Origin: Miscanthus floridulus
Lineage: Eukaryota > Streptophyta > Magnoliopsida > Poales > Poaceae
Assembly: GCF_019320115.1 (NCBI RefSeq)
Contig: NC_089588.1
Location: 112,964,733-113,028,732, forward strand
Length of the DNA stretch: 64,000 nt
Direction of reading: 5' to 3'
Under the pieces are notes generated by a model. It searched no databases, had not been told where the DNA came from, and saw only the letters and a program-made list of their open reading frames with translations. Made by a program: the position numbers and the translations under genes. Positions 11,326-23,435 of this stretch are shown in pieces. Numbering within the stretch: the first letter of the stretch is position 1; every line of letters begins with the position of its first letter.

Positions 11326-14300
11326 CTAGCTTGTCCACCTGCATTGCCGTTGGTAGTTGATCTCGATGGTGGGACGATTGGGATGGATTTCAGTCACATG
11401 CATTAGCGTATCCTCTGCATGAATCTTGCTAGTGTTAACATTGTTGAAGCAAATAGCAATGTTCTGAAGTGTTGACAGGTTCCCCAGGCCCATATCAATG
11501 ATTTCTCTAGACGTGCACATGGGGAAGGTGAGCTCAAGACTTGTGAGCCGTGGCATAGCTCCTTGCTTGAACACCACAGGCCCTCCAAATTCCCGCAACA
11601 AACACTGTACAAGGCATGGGAATGAATAAGCACCAATGAAAAATCCCCGATGGATTATGAGATTACCATGGTCCACTTTCAGATTCAGATAGTGGAGAGC
11701 CGGTAACGTCCCCAGGATTTCGAGATCTTCCTGCTGCAATTTTCTCACACTGATGCATAGGAAGGCAACATCTAGAAGAAACTTGTGATTCATCCAAGCC
11801 GGCAGATTAGAAAACCAGCAACCAGTTAGGTCCAATTTACAGAGATGTCGAGGTGCAACCCAGGCATTTAAGTTGCCTCTACCGTCTGATATCTGAAAGG
11901 ACAGAGTCTGTATTTTTTGCAGCTTGCTCAGGCACTCCACCAGAGATTTCTCCAAGCAGTCGTTCCATTGTGTATGACAGACAATACACAGCTCCCTTAG
12001 TTCAGTTAAACGGCCCAGCTCTTTAATATTGTTTCCAGAGTCGTTGATGCCAAACCTTGAAAGCTGTTCAAGGGATGTTAGTTTCCCAATCCTTTCTGGC
12101 ACTTCTGTCCACCTGTCGAAGTGTAAGGATGTCAAATTCCTTAGCTTAACAACCTCGGTTGGCAATCTACGAAGATTGTGATTGGCAGAAACATCCAATG
12201 TTTGTAGAAATACAAGGTTCTTTATTGCTTTGGGGAGCTCAGCAATGCGTGTACATCTTAGTCCCAGGTACCTCAATTGCCGTAATTTCCCAAGGTACTT
12301 AAGGCTGCACTCTTGTGAAAGGTCACAACCTGGTAGATCCAGTACACGTAAAACTCTGAATTTCCCAAGGGATGGCATCTTGCCAAGAGTAGAGTGAACG
12401 AAAACAAGTGACCTTACTTGATGCAAGCTCCTAGTAGCCTGAGTTGTAGCAAGATCCACCTTGCCATACTGAGCGCATAACCTCCGAGCCTTATGTAATG
12501 GAGATTTGAGATCCACATCATTCAATATATCAATAAAATTTTCTTCGCTTGACAAGGAACGGATCAGGTCAAGCACCATATCATGTAGGCAACATTGTTC
12601 AATCACCGTAGAGTACTTGGTGTACACAGGTTGAATCATACTTCTGTTTATGAGCTCGTGGAAGTAACTCTCTCCAAGTTCAAAGAGGCCTCGCTTCTTT
12701 TGTTTCTCACATCGGATAAAACCTTCAGCTATCCACATTTTTATCAGACGGTCTTTGCTAATTTTATAGTCCTCTGGAAACACACTTAAATATAATAAAC
12801 ATGTCCTTAGATGGTATGGCAGATCATAATAGCTAAATGACAAAATCTTTCTCATATTCTTCACATCGAGGCTATCCTCGAGTCCTGTACCAATGGAGTT
12901 GCACACGTTACACCACTCCGTTTTACTCCTTCCTTTACTACGTAGCAGACTAGCTATTGAAATAATAGCTAATGGTACACCGGCACATTTCTTTAGCATT
13001 GTGTGTGATACTTCGGCCAGCTCCTCGGCCAGGTATTGTTTGTTATCATTGTTGTCTTTTTCTTCACTGCCAAATATTGTATTGTACAATAATTTTTTGG
13101 AATCATCAGTAGAAAGCGGTTTCATCTTGTAAGATCCGCCAATTTGTTTGGCAACATCGAAATTGCGAGTAGTTATGATTATTTTGTGTCCATTACTATC
13201 AGGCAAAGCACATTTAATAACTTTCCAAACTGAGATATCCCATATATCATCAAAAACAATGAAATACCTGTACATATAGAAATTCCAAATCATAGTCATT
13301 ATAAAGATTTAATTAAATTGGGGTGGAAAGTTCTGACAAAAATTTGCTGATATGGTCTGGTATATAAAGTAAGAAAACAAGAACGTTTTTACAAACATAA
13401 TGATATCTAGCTAAGAGAAACTTCTTAGATTTACAATACTGATTTTGTAATACTATACAATATATTGCAAGAGAAACTGAGTTTTTACTCTAGTTTTGAA
13501 GGACATTCCCCTCTCACAAAATACACCTTAAATTGAAGCAGGGAGTACATGTGTGATATTTTCTAATTAACTTCTTAGACTTAAGTGGCTCCTTTGTCCA
13601 CGCCCCCCCCCCCCCCCCCCCCCCCCTGCCCCGCCCCACCAATATAACAAAATGGAGGATGAATAGTAACATTGTTGACAAGAAGAAGAAAGTTTCATAT
13701 GAAATTTATGTCTAAAACTGTGTGATCCTTGCATACCTCTTCTCTTGAAGGAATTCATGAAGTTTATTAATAAGCCACTTCTCATTCATTTTTTCATCAT
13801 TGATTCCGATGCTAAGTTCATAGAGCAGGCTCCGAAATAGTTTCACCATGTCAGGAGTTTGAGAGATGGAAACAAAAGCCCGGCAATCAAATTGTGCACC
13901 AATCTTTTCATATACTGCTTTAGCAAGAGTTGTCTTCCCCAGCCCCCCGAAGCCAACTATGGAAACTGTCTTGCCACACAGCATGAATACATCATCATCC
14001 CCTTCCATCAGAATCTTGATTAGGTCATCTCTAGCCGCCTCTATGCCAACAAGCTCTGTCGCCTCCTTGTATTGAGCCCATAAACGAGGATCAACAGAGA
14101 CTCTTATAGGCTTAGCTACAACACTGTCGTCAATTCTGTACCTATGACGCCGTTCGCACACCTCGATTACACACCTCTTGATGCTCCTGATTTCAGCAGC
14201 AATGTTATGACGAATCTTTAATTGTGCTAAAAAATCACAGCACCTGTGGATGGACATCCTGAAACCATGTGCTCCAATTGGTCCATGGTCCTTCCTACGT

Positions 14301-14554
14301 ACCATCAGTGCATCTATACAGTCCTCAATGTCGTAGGACAGCTCTCTCACATCTCTAGCCCAAATCTTGTCTTGTTTGTCAAGTTGCTCTGGTGGCATCT
14401 CCGAGATCTTCTCAATGGCGCCCTGCATGCTCTCGAGCTCAACTTGGAGGAACATGAGCCCACTCTTCACACTCTTTTGCAATTTGTATCCACTGACGAG
14501 CAGATCAGTGAGCTTGGGGAGGAGACGTGGTAGTGCCCCAGTCACCACCTCCAT
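11326..14554 (-). CDS. CC-NB-LRR disease resistance protein (NLR)
   Basis: Two exons, 14554-13737 and 13267-11326, are joined through a canonical GT...AG intron (13736 to 13268) that falls just before the kinase-2 motif, giving about 919 residues. Rx-type coiled coil at 1-130 with an EDVID-like YDIEDCIDAL (74-83). P-loop GFGGLGKTT at 201-209. Kinase-2 YFIVFDDIWD from about 274. RNBS-B IIITTRN. GLPL-type CAGVPLAI at about 367-374. RNBS-D CLLYLSVFPEDY. MHD-type LHDM near 500-503. Leucine-rich repeats follow from about 560 to near the end. Every NB-ARC motif is present and no stop interrupts it, so it looks functional. Family role: intracellular immune receptor, nucleotide-switched, cytosolic or nuclear. 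No integrated decoy domain is visible. The start is the first Met of the conserved N-terminus. It is the only intact host gene in the window and has transposons on both sides. Confidence 0.93.
13603..13626. repeat. Poly(dC) run of 24 C in the NLR intron
   Basis: A homopolymer of C on the plus strand, so G in the pre-mRNA, about 110-135 bases downstream of the donor site of the NLR intron. It is followed by TGCCCCGCCCCACC. The transcribed G-run could fold into a quadruplex. Its exact length may be a sequencing estimate. Confidence 0.9.
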
Positions 14555-14604
14555 GATGGATCTATGTGAGTATGGGCCGCGTGCAAGGAGTAAGCTAAGG
14601 TTAC

Positions 14605-14613
14605 TCTATATAT
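14605..14613 (-). promoter_or_regulatory. TATA box of the NLR gene
   Basis: On the minus strand CATATATAG lies about 50 bp upstream of the start codon at 14554. This spacing would give a short 5' UTR of roughly 25 bases. It is the only good TATA-like site close to the start. Confidence 0.5.
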
Positions 14614-14639
14614 GTTCAAAGACGCTGCCCCTCCCCAAC

Positions 14640-14935
14640 TCAGCTCATCGATTTTATCGCAAACAAGCTCCTTGTTGCTGCCTTCGAACAAAGCGTAGAG
14701 CTAATAAATAAAAAATACATGAAGTGACAAAGAGAGAAAATTAATAGTAAATCAAAGAGGCTCGGTGACAAATAAAAAAAACTCCTTGTTGCTGTCTTCG
14801 AACAAAGTGTAGAGCTAATAAATAAAAAATACATGAAGCGACAAAGAGAGACGATTAATAGCACAAGTCAATGAGGCTTGGTGACAAATAAAAAAAGCTC
14901 CTTGTTGCTGCCTTCGAACATGATTTGTTTTCTGA
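14640..14935. repeat. 115-bp tandem repeat upstream of the NLR gene
   Basis: CTTGTTGCTGYCTTCGAACA recurs at 14671, 14785 and 14901 (spacings 114 and 116). Between them the units share 'GAGCTAATAAATAAAAAATACATGAAG' in pieces and 'GACAAAGAGAGA'. About 2.3 copies. It starts about 30 bp upstream of the TATA box. The stretch 14936-15109 beyond it is unassigned. Confidence 0.8.
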
Positions 14936-15471
14936 TGCGTCTAGTGAGAATTAATGTGGCTTCTTTGTTCTAGCCTCCAACTAATAATAGTAAGATTGGA
15001 CTCAGACTAGGAAAAACCAGCTTAGCTGGTTTCTGCATTTACAAGGTAGAAACTTCATGACTGTAATTTCATCCGATCTCCAAACTGGACGATCTGTACG
15101 TGTTTTTCGGTCATTGTGGCAGAACCTCCTAAGAAATCGGGCCCACGTGCACCTATCGTTGTCTTAACAGACCTCGGATAGCGTACACGAGTTCCCAACA
15201 ACTCAACAGGTCTGTCGGGTGTCCTCGGGAAACCCGAATCATCCACTATTCTCTTTTCAAACAGGATCCCAATCACAGTCATTGCAGATTACAACAGTTT
15301 ATTCAAATATATACCAGAGTAAAAGATAGCGGAAGTCTTAAGATAACATAGTTACAAACCAGTTGTTTTCAAACTTACAATACCATAAGTGTCATACAAC
15401 CATAGTAGCGGGATAATATTACATTAACTTTATTTATCATACAAACTAGTGCCTTGTCCAAAGGCCATTCA

Positions 15472-16608
15472 TCACTCCTCATCGTCATTGACTTCAAACA
15501 CAGACATGCAGCAGGGACCAAACCAAGCCTGCGCATGCGACTCACCTGCAACAAGGGTTAACAAACCCTGAGTACAAAGGTACTCAACAAGACTAACCCG
15601 ACGTAACGGGTGTAAATCTTTAGAGATACAGGGGTTTGGGACAAGGTAAGTATGTAGCAAAATTCAAAGTACTTTGCCAAAAGCTTACTATTCTTATCCT
15701 ATTTTTCAGTTTTACCCCTAAGTCCTTTAGTTTATTATCTCAAACTAAATGTACATTTCCCATATTCCATTCCTTCTCATTTCATTCTTTTCTCATGTTT
15801 TAGTAATTCACCAGTCCTGCATTGCTTCTGTAATGAAACGAGTCTCCATATCCGCGGAGCACCGGCAATTTGAATTGATTCAAGTCCCAACTGGGGATTC
15901 CTTATCACACGACATATGTAGAACTTAATCTTGCATATATCAACCTCGCTACCGGATCCTCCTATACTAAGCCGTCTCCACGCCACCCGAGAGCACAGCC
16001 CACCTCAAATCCGGCCACATTCCAGCCATGAGGGTACACGCTACTCCCGCCATCTCTCCACTCCCAGTGCGTGGGCATTCGTCTTAGTATTGGATTAGCC
16101 GAAGTAGGCTTACCGGAATATGTGACCAGTACTACAAAGTGTCTCGTTCAGAAGATCCACAATGAGTGGCCTTTAAGCAACATAGTCGGCAACATTACCC
16201 AACATTCAAGATAAGTCACCCGACTAGTCTCTAGTTCATTCAACCTTCTTTCTTTCTTTGGCCAGTATGCCATCTTTGATTGTACCAAAACTTTTATTTT
16301 GAAAGCCTATCATAAAGCATACTAAGCATTCTACGCCTTTGTAAATGAAAACATCTTCAAGGATGGCAAACAAGTAACAAGGTAAGCAATGCATCAAGTA
16401 GGTAATATTTGAATTTATCAACTCAATGCAATAAGTAACATAGGTGATAAACTTTTCAAAGTAAACAAGGTAAGGGTTTAATGCATAAACTGGGGCTTGC
16501 CTTCGTCGATGATCTCAGGTTCCGGATCAGTACCACGATTATCGAATCCCGTGACAACCGGGGATTCTTCCAGAACTTGCTCAACTAGAATTGTTTCACT
16601 CTCGGGTT
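15472..16608 (-). other. Putative spliced LTR ORF (exons 16608-16501 and 15545-15472)
   Basis: Exon A follows ...CGTGTAG and encodes an acidic stretch (for example DPEPEIIDEG at its end), closing at GACGAAG|GCAAGCC, which fits a GC-type donor. Exon B follows ...TTGTTGCAG|GTGAG and ends VFEVNDDEE then TGA at 15472. The phases agree: exon A leaves one base and exon B supplies two, so the frame stays open through the join. The same arrangement is in the 5' LTR (37674-37567 and 36611-36538). The start exon is not identified. No homology is recognised. Splicing is inferred from sites only. Confidence 0.35.
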
Positions 16609-17808
16609 CTACACGAAACGATAACATATGCCTTAACATGATGATAATGTAAATATGATGCTTTCATGGTACATGAAATGTAAAAACACCCCACAAATGA
16701 TTTTATTTCACGGTACAGTTGCAAGCCAACAAAACCAACTTGCAATTCTACCATCAAGAACCACACATGTGTCTTGACCAAATGGATCTTGAAACCCTAC
16801 TAGTCACAAAACATGACCAAAACAAGATCCAACACTAATCAAACACTTAGGGTTTGCCTTTATTTATTTTTGAATTAATTTGGAATTAAGCCCAAAAATG
16901 AACTTGTTCCAAATGACCTAAAATTTTTATGTAAGCTTCCTCATGACAAATTAGTGTACCAAAAAAAATTTCAAAATTTTTGGAATTATACAGTGACCTA
17001 CAAAAATCATGGAAATTGCATTTTTCAATTAATGGACTGAATATTTGAACATTAAAAATTTATTCAAATTTCAAGTTTCAAATTTTTAAATCATACTAGA
17101 ACATGTACAGAAGCTGCACACAAAATTTCAGAATTTTTGGAGCTATCATGAATTTCCTACAAATTCCCAAAGTTTCAGCACTATTCACAAATTCAGAAAA
17201 TAAAAATCATCACTGTTCTTCTTCCTCACTCGCACTGACAGGCTGACCCCACCGTCAGTGACTCAACATGTCACGACGGCGCTGCCCTCACTGACCGGCC
17301 GCAAAATGTGCCGACGATGACACTCCGGCGAAACAGACCTCACCAAAATGATCTACTACTTCCCCCGAACAAATCTCAGCTATCAGAAAGGAAAAAGGTG
17401 CACTGGAGACACCTCCACGCCGGGCATGGCGGACTGGGCACGACGGTGTACGACGTAGCCACGGTGATGCTGCAGTAGGGACTAAAGCAAAATAGTCTTC
17501 ACATTCAGGAGCTCACCGTGATCACGTAGGTAGACTCGGTGAAGGCGGAGGTGTACTGGATCGACGGGACCATGTGAGACCGAGGATGGCGGAGCTCCGA
17601 CCGGCTCCGAAGAAGACGAAGTCGCGCGGCGGCGCTGGACTTCCAGGGGCGACACGATAAGGCTTGGGAGGAGTAGAAAGACGAGGCGGAGCTACTGGCG
17701 GATGCTACTGACTCAAGATGCTACGACGGCGGTGAATTTTGCGAGCGCAGCGAGGTCGTCGGCGGCGAGCAGAGGCAGGAAAGGAAGAGAGGGACGACGA
17801 CGGTACGA

Positions 17809-17818
17809 CTATTTATAG
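17809..17818 (-). promoter_or_regulatory. LTR TATA box, 3' LTR of element B
   Basis: CTATAAATAG on the minus strand, followed 30-odd bases later by a pyrimidine-rich leader and a GC-rich block. The matching site in the 5' LTR is at 38890-38899, which would drive the full element transcript. U3 is then about 0.8 kb and R-U5 about 2.65 kb. Confidence 0.65.
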
Positions 17819-18608
17819 CCGGGAGAAGCTCGTCTAGCTTCGACAGCACACGACGAAGACGCCACGGCAATGAAGATGTGCCAGGGTGCGAAAAAGCGGC
17901 GCAAAACGCTCAGCGGCGGCAGAGGCGTGGCGCCGGCGGTAAGCGGTGATGTAAATCTTAATTTTTGAATTATTTACAGAACTGCCACTGAGTCTATTTT
18001 TCAAATTACTCCCAAATTTTCTAAAGGAGTTGAAAATCTCCAAAAATGAAAGTTGTTCAATTTTTCAAACTCTACAACTTTGCTTCTAGTTACATTTTCA
18101 AATTCTGCCTCCATTTTGAAATTTGAATTTGGGGTGCATTTGAATCATTTCAAAATTACTCTAAATTTTATATGTAAACTTGAAAAACTTTGAATACCAA
18201 AGTTGATCCACATAAAATAACCTCCAACTTTGCTTTTTGCCTCAACCCCAAATTCCATATGGATTTTGAATTAGTCAAAAGGGGCAAAAAGGACTTTTAT
18301 AATTTGAATATGAATTAAAATTTGATTTGTCTTCCTTTTACTTAAATTTTGATTTTTGACCAGTAACATGGCCCATTAGGGTTATTTAAGTCAAATGACA
18401 CATGACCTCACATGATCACATGAAATTTGACCCTTGTGGTCATGATCTTTATTTAGGGTTTTGAAACACATCACATGAAATAACAACATTATGAAATAAG
18501 GCTTATTTAGTGAATGCATTCAAAAATTTTCTACTTTATGAATGCTTTGCAATGCATATGATGACATGTCAAATTTTAGTGCTAGGTCAAAACACCAGAG
18601 GTGTTACA

Positions 18609-18625
18609 ACCTTTCCCCCTTAAAG
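18609..18625 (-). other. Polypurine tract of element B
   Basis: Minus-strand AAGGGGGAAAGG immediately precedes the 3' LTR start TGTAACACC. This is the usual site for plus-strand DNA priming in LTR elements. Confidence 0.8.
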
Positions 18626-18779
18626 AAATTTCGTCCCGAGATTTAAAACTTAAGGCTAAGTAATGGAAAAGGAAATGTGTCAAGCTAACACATTAGAACT
18701 TTATTCAAAAAGGCGAGTGAGGGGGTTTTCCATTCTGCTGACAAACGAGACAAGTTACAATATAGACAAGGTATTGCAA

Positions 18780-21700
18780 CTAGATAGAAGCGAAGAAGTC
18801 AGGAAAATTCTCTTCTAAGTAATCCTCGGACTCCCAAGTAGCTTCATCTTCAGTGTGTTGATTCCATTGTACTTTGTAGAACTTGATCGTACGTCTTCGA
18901 GTGACTCGATCTTTCTGATCTAAGACTCTAATGGGGTACTCAGCATAAGTCAAATCAGGTTCCAGTTCTACATCACCAAAGTCGATCTCTTGGTTAGGTA
19001 CTTGAAGGCACTTCTTTAACTGAGATACATGGAATATATCATGCACCGCTGACATGTGATCTGGTAGTTTGACGCGATAGGCGATTGGTCCACATCGTTG
19101 TTGGATCTAGAAAGGACCGACATAATGGGGCGCCAATTTTCCCCGAATCCCAAAACGATGAACTCCTTTCATCGGTGATACCTTGAGGTAGACATAATCT
19201 CCCACTTTGAATTCTAGCGGTCGTCTCCTCTTATCAGCATAGCTTTTCTGTCGGGATTGAGCTACCTTCATATTAGCTTGTATGAGTTTAACTTTCTCTT
19301 CAGCTTCCTTGACCACATTCGGTCCAAAGAACTAACGTTCTCCAGCTTCTAACCAATTTAGAGGTGTTTGGCACCTACGGCCATATAGTGCCTTGAATGG
19401 TGCCATTTTAATGCTCTCTTGATGGCTATTGTTATACAAGAATTCAACTAAGAGAAGGCATTCATCCCATTTAGCACCAAAAGAAAGAACACATGCTCTT
19501 AACATATCTTCAAGAATTTGATTTACCCTTTCAGTCTGTCCATCTGTTTGCGGATGATAAGCAGAACTACAGATAAGTTTAGTTCCTAAAGACTCATGTA
19601 GACTTTTCCAAAACTTAGATATGAACAATGACCCTCTGTCAGAGACAATGGTCTTGGGTGCCCCATGCAGACTGAAGATTCTATCAAGATAAAGCTTTGC
19701 ATACTGCTCTGCTCGATATTTATCTCTGACTGGTAGGAAGTGAGCTATCTTGGTTAGGCGATCAACAATAACCCATATGGAATTGTAGCCTGCAGATGTC
19801 CTGGGCAATCCCACGATGAAGTCCATACAAATATCTTCCCACTTCCAAGATGGAACTGGCAATGAATGTAATGGACCTGCAGTCTTCATATGAACCGCTT
19901 TGACTCTCTGACAAACATCACAATTGGCCACATATTGAGCGATTTCTATCATCATTTTGGTCCACCAATATCTCTTTCTCAGATCATGATACATTTTGTT
20001 GCTTCCTGGATGAATGGAGTATCTTGTAGAATGAGCTTCATCAAGAATCTGCTTTCGTAGCTCCGGATTTTTGGGTACTACCAATCTATCCTTGAACCAT
20101 ACGACATCTGATTCATCAATCTTGAAACATGTTGGTTTTCCATATCTGACTTTATCCTTCATATGGGCTATGCCCTTACTTTTCTGTTGAGCAGCAATGA
20201 TCTGATCTTTAATAGTGGACTCAACTACAATATTGGATAGGGAACCTTGTTCTATGATTTGTAAATCCAGATGCTCCATCTCTTGACACAATGTTCGCTG
20301 CATAGATTCTACAATTAGGCAATGACAATGACTCTTGCAACTCAGGGCATCGGCAACCATATTAGCCTTGCCCGGATGATAATGCACTTCTAAGTCATAA
20401 TCTTTGACAAGTTCTAACCATCTCCTTTGCCTCATATTCAACTCTGACTGAGTGAAGATGTATTTCAAACTTTTGTGATCCGTATAGATATGGCATATAT
20501 TGCCCAATAAATAATGTCGCCAAATCTTGAGTGAATGTACAACAGCAGCTAATTCAAGGTCATGGGTGGGATAATGTTCTTCATGCTTCTTGAGTTGTCT
20601 GGAAGCGTATGCTATGACTCTGCCTTCTTGCATTAGAACACAGCCAATACCAATTCCAGATGCATCACAATAGATATCAAACGGCCTCTCGATATCAGGT
20701 TGTGCTAATACTGGGGCAGTTGTCAGCAACTTCTTCAATGTTTGAAAGGCCTCCTCACATTCTGTCGACCATACAAACTTAGTTTGATTTTTCAATAGTC
20801 CAGTAATTGGCTTCGCAATTCTAGAGAAGTTAGGGATAAACCGACGGTAATACCCTGCCAACCCCAGGAAACTACGAACTTGATGAACAGTTGTAGGTGG
20901 TTTCTAGTTAAGGACTTCTTCTACCTTACTCGGATCAACAGCTATACCTTCAGCAGATAGCACATGACCCAGAAATTGTACTTCCTCTAACCAAAATGCA
21001 CATTTGCTGAATTTGGCATATAGTTGGTGGTCTCTTAACCTTTGTAGAACAATACGGAGATGTTCCGCATGTTCCTCTTTGTTCTTAGAATAGATAAGAA
21101 TGTCGTCTATGAACACCACGACAAACTTATCTAACTCAGGCATGAAAACTGAGTTCATCAGGTACATGAAATGAGCCGGGGCATTGGTTAGCCCAAAAGA
21201 CATGACTAGATACTCATATAGACCATATCAGGTAGTAAATGCTGTCTTCGGCACATCTTCACGTCTGATCTTAATCTGGTGGTAGCCTGATCTTAGGTCT
21301 ATCTTCGAAAATACCTTAGCTCCCGCAAGTTGATCAAAAAGCAAATCAATTCAGGGTAAGGGGTATTTGTTCTTGATGGTGACTTCATTTAATGGCCGAT
21401 AGTCAACACATAACCTCAAGGTTTGGTCCTTCTTCTTCACGAAGATAGCAGGGCATCCCCAAGGTGATGAACTGGGTTGAATGAAACCCTTGTCTAACAA
21501 CTCTTGTAGTTGCATTTTTAATTCTGCTAGTTCCTTGGGTGGCATCCTATATGCTCTTTTGGACACTGGTGTTGTCCCTGGTTTCAGATCAATTCTGAAC
21601 TCTACGTCTCGGTCTGGTGGCAGACCAGGCAAATCATCGAGAAAGACATCCATAAACTCACATACCACTGAAATTTTCTCAACTCCTTCAACAATAGTTG

Positions 21701-23276
21701 CACAGACTATTTTCACTGTACTCTTAGGAAAGGGAAGTTGGATGAGAAGTTGGGTTTTGCTGCCAGGTGCATTTACCCTTATGGTTCTACGCAGGACATC
21801 TATGATAGCCCCGTGCTGAGTTAACCAGTTCATACCAAGGATCACATCTATATCTTGATCTTTTAATATCAGCATATTGGTAGGGAACTCATAACCTCCC
21901 AAATCAATAGGTATATGTTGAACTACCTCCCTTGTACAGATTCGTCCCCCAGGCGACTGTATATGATAGGGTTCTTTTGTTTCCCCAATAGCTATCCTAT
22001 GCTTCACAACAAATGTAGGATTGATGAATGTATGGGATGCACCAGAATCAAATAAGGTAATTACAGGATGCTTAGCAATGGGAAACATACCCATCATAAC
22101 TGGTTCTCCTTCTGGAATAGATTCCACTTGAGTATAGAATACCCTTCTAGTTTTCTTCTCAGCCTGATCCTTCTGATTGATCTGAGCATTACCCTTGTAC
22201 TGATTCTGAGCTTGATTAACAGGGGCTTTGGGTGCATCAGGATTGTTCTTCCTAGGATACGGACATTCTCGGGAAAAATGTCTGGGTTTACCACAATTAT
22301 AGCATGGAAAGTTGTGATTCTGGGGAGTAGTATTGCGGTTTGCATTATTGGTATTGTTCTGCTGCTGCGGTGCTTGATGAGTATAAGGCGTATTAGTTGC
22401 AGGGCGAATAAAGATCTGTTGCCTGCTTTGGCCTTGTTGTGGGCAGAATGGCGTACAGCCATGATTCTGAGGATGGTATACTATCTTCTGACGCTTGCCA
22501 CTTGATGATCCAGAAGCAAATATTTTCTTCTTCTTCGCCTCCTTGTGTCGGCGGTAATTCTCTTCCGAAGCGATAGCAATGTTGATTGTCTCATGGTAAG
22601 TTGTGTTACCACAAGTTGCCATCAAGGTCTGAAGTTTAGTGTTCAGGCCTCTAAGAAAATGATTCTTTTTCTTCCTGTCAGTATTCACATACTCAATAGC
22701 ATACTGCAACAGGTGGTTGAAACGCCCAACATAATGCATCACCGGGTGCTCCCCTTGCTTAAGAGCCAAGAACTCTTCTAACTTCATGGTCATCACACCG
22801 TCTGGAATATAGTGTGCCCTAAAGGCATCCTTGAATTCCCTCTAGTTGATTTGGTGACCAGCGGGCTATACTGCTACCAAATTTGCCCACCAGGCACCAG
22901 CAGCTCCTCAGAGTTGCTGTGCCGCAAACCTTGGTTTTTGAACCTTGGTACAGTGGATCAGCTCGAACTTTTGCTCTATTGTCCTAAGCCAATCGTCTGC
23001 TTCTAAAGGTTCGTCTGCCTTAGAGAACACAGGCGGACGTGTGTTAGTAAAATCCACATAGGTTGACTCATCGTTTCCATTATTACGACGGCCACGATTA
23101 GGGTATGGTGCCTGCTGGTTCTGCGCCAACTCCCTTAACAGCCTAGCATTCTCTGCCGTTGCATTGACGAGTGCGGCTATGGCATCTGCCATAGTCGAAG
23201 GCATTGGTGGAGGATTAGGGCACTCATCATCGTCATGCGAGCCACTAGCACCAGTTCGGGTGATAGGACGAGGCAT
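18780..23276 (-). pseudogene. Element B gag-pol polyprotein, one frame with seven stops
   Basis: All coding pieces from 23276 to 18780 are in a single frame (about 1498 codons), so there is no frameshift. Order: gag capsid region (23276 to about 22340). Zinc knuckle [14 protein letters not shown] near 22310-22265. Protease [10 protein letters not shown] near 22050. RT with VDYRPLN and FIDDILIYS near 21110. RNase H YCDASGIGIGCVL near 20690. Integrase HHCC near 20010-19900, then a core with IVSDRGSLF and YHPQTDGQTERVN near 19560. C-terminal chromodomain IKFYKVQWNQH near 18870. Stops are at 22908, 22842, 21351, 21228, 20904, 19332 and 19107. Each can be explained by one C-to-T or G-to-A change from the expected residue (CGA, CAG or TGG). 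It was intact until recently but is now non-coding. Confidence 0.93.
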
Positions 23277-23435
23277 CTGTTAGAGAAACACATTTACTTA
23301 CATTATTCTTTATTGAAAGCATTTAAAAGGTTTCATGCTACAAAGGGTCCTTATTTATATTACATGTCTTGTATCCCACAAGACAACCCTGGTTTTCTAG
23401 GAAAGCAGTAAAGGAACTACTTCTACTCCAAGCTC

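Larger units (their letters stand above)
15115..18608 (-). repeat. 3' LTR of element B (3494 bp)
   Basis: It runs TGTAACACC...TTCTGCCACA on the minus strand. The 5' LTR copy at 36182-39697 matches along its length. The promoter region is on the right (TATA at 17809-17818). The GC-rich block of about 17220-17940 would be the start of the transcript. Two short putative exons lie at 16501-16608 and 15472-15545. Confidence 0.95.

Noticed and set aside
13712..13785. NLR exon 1 reading past the intron donor
   Set aside because: The frame continues a short way past 13737, but kinase-2 is found only after splicing to 13267. The GT-AG borders and conserved motif order support the intron.
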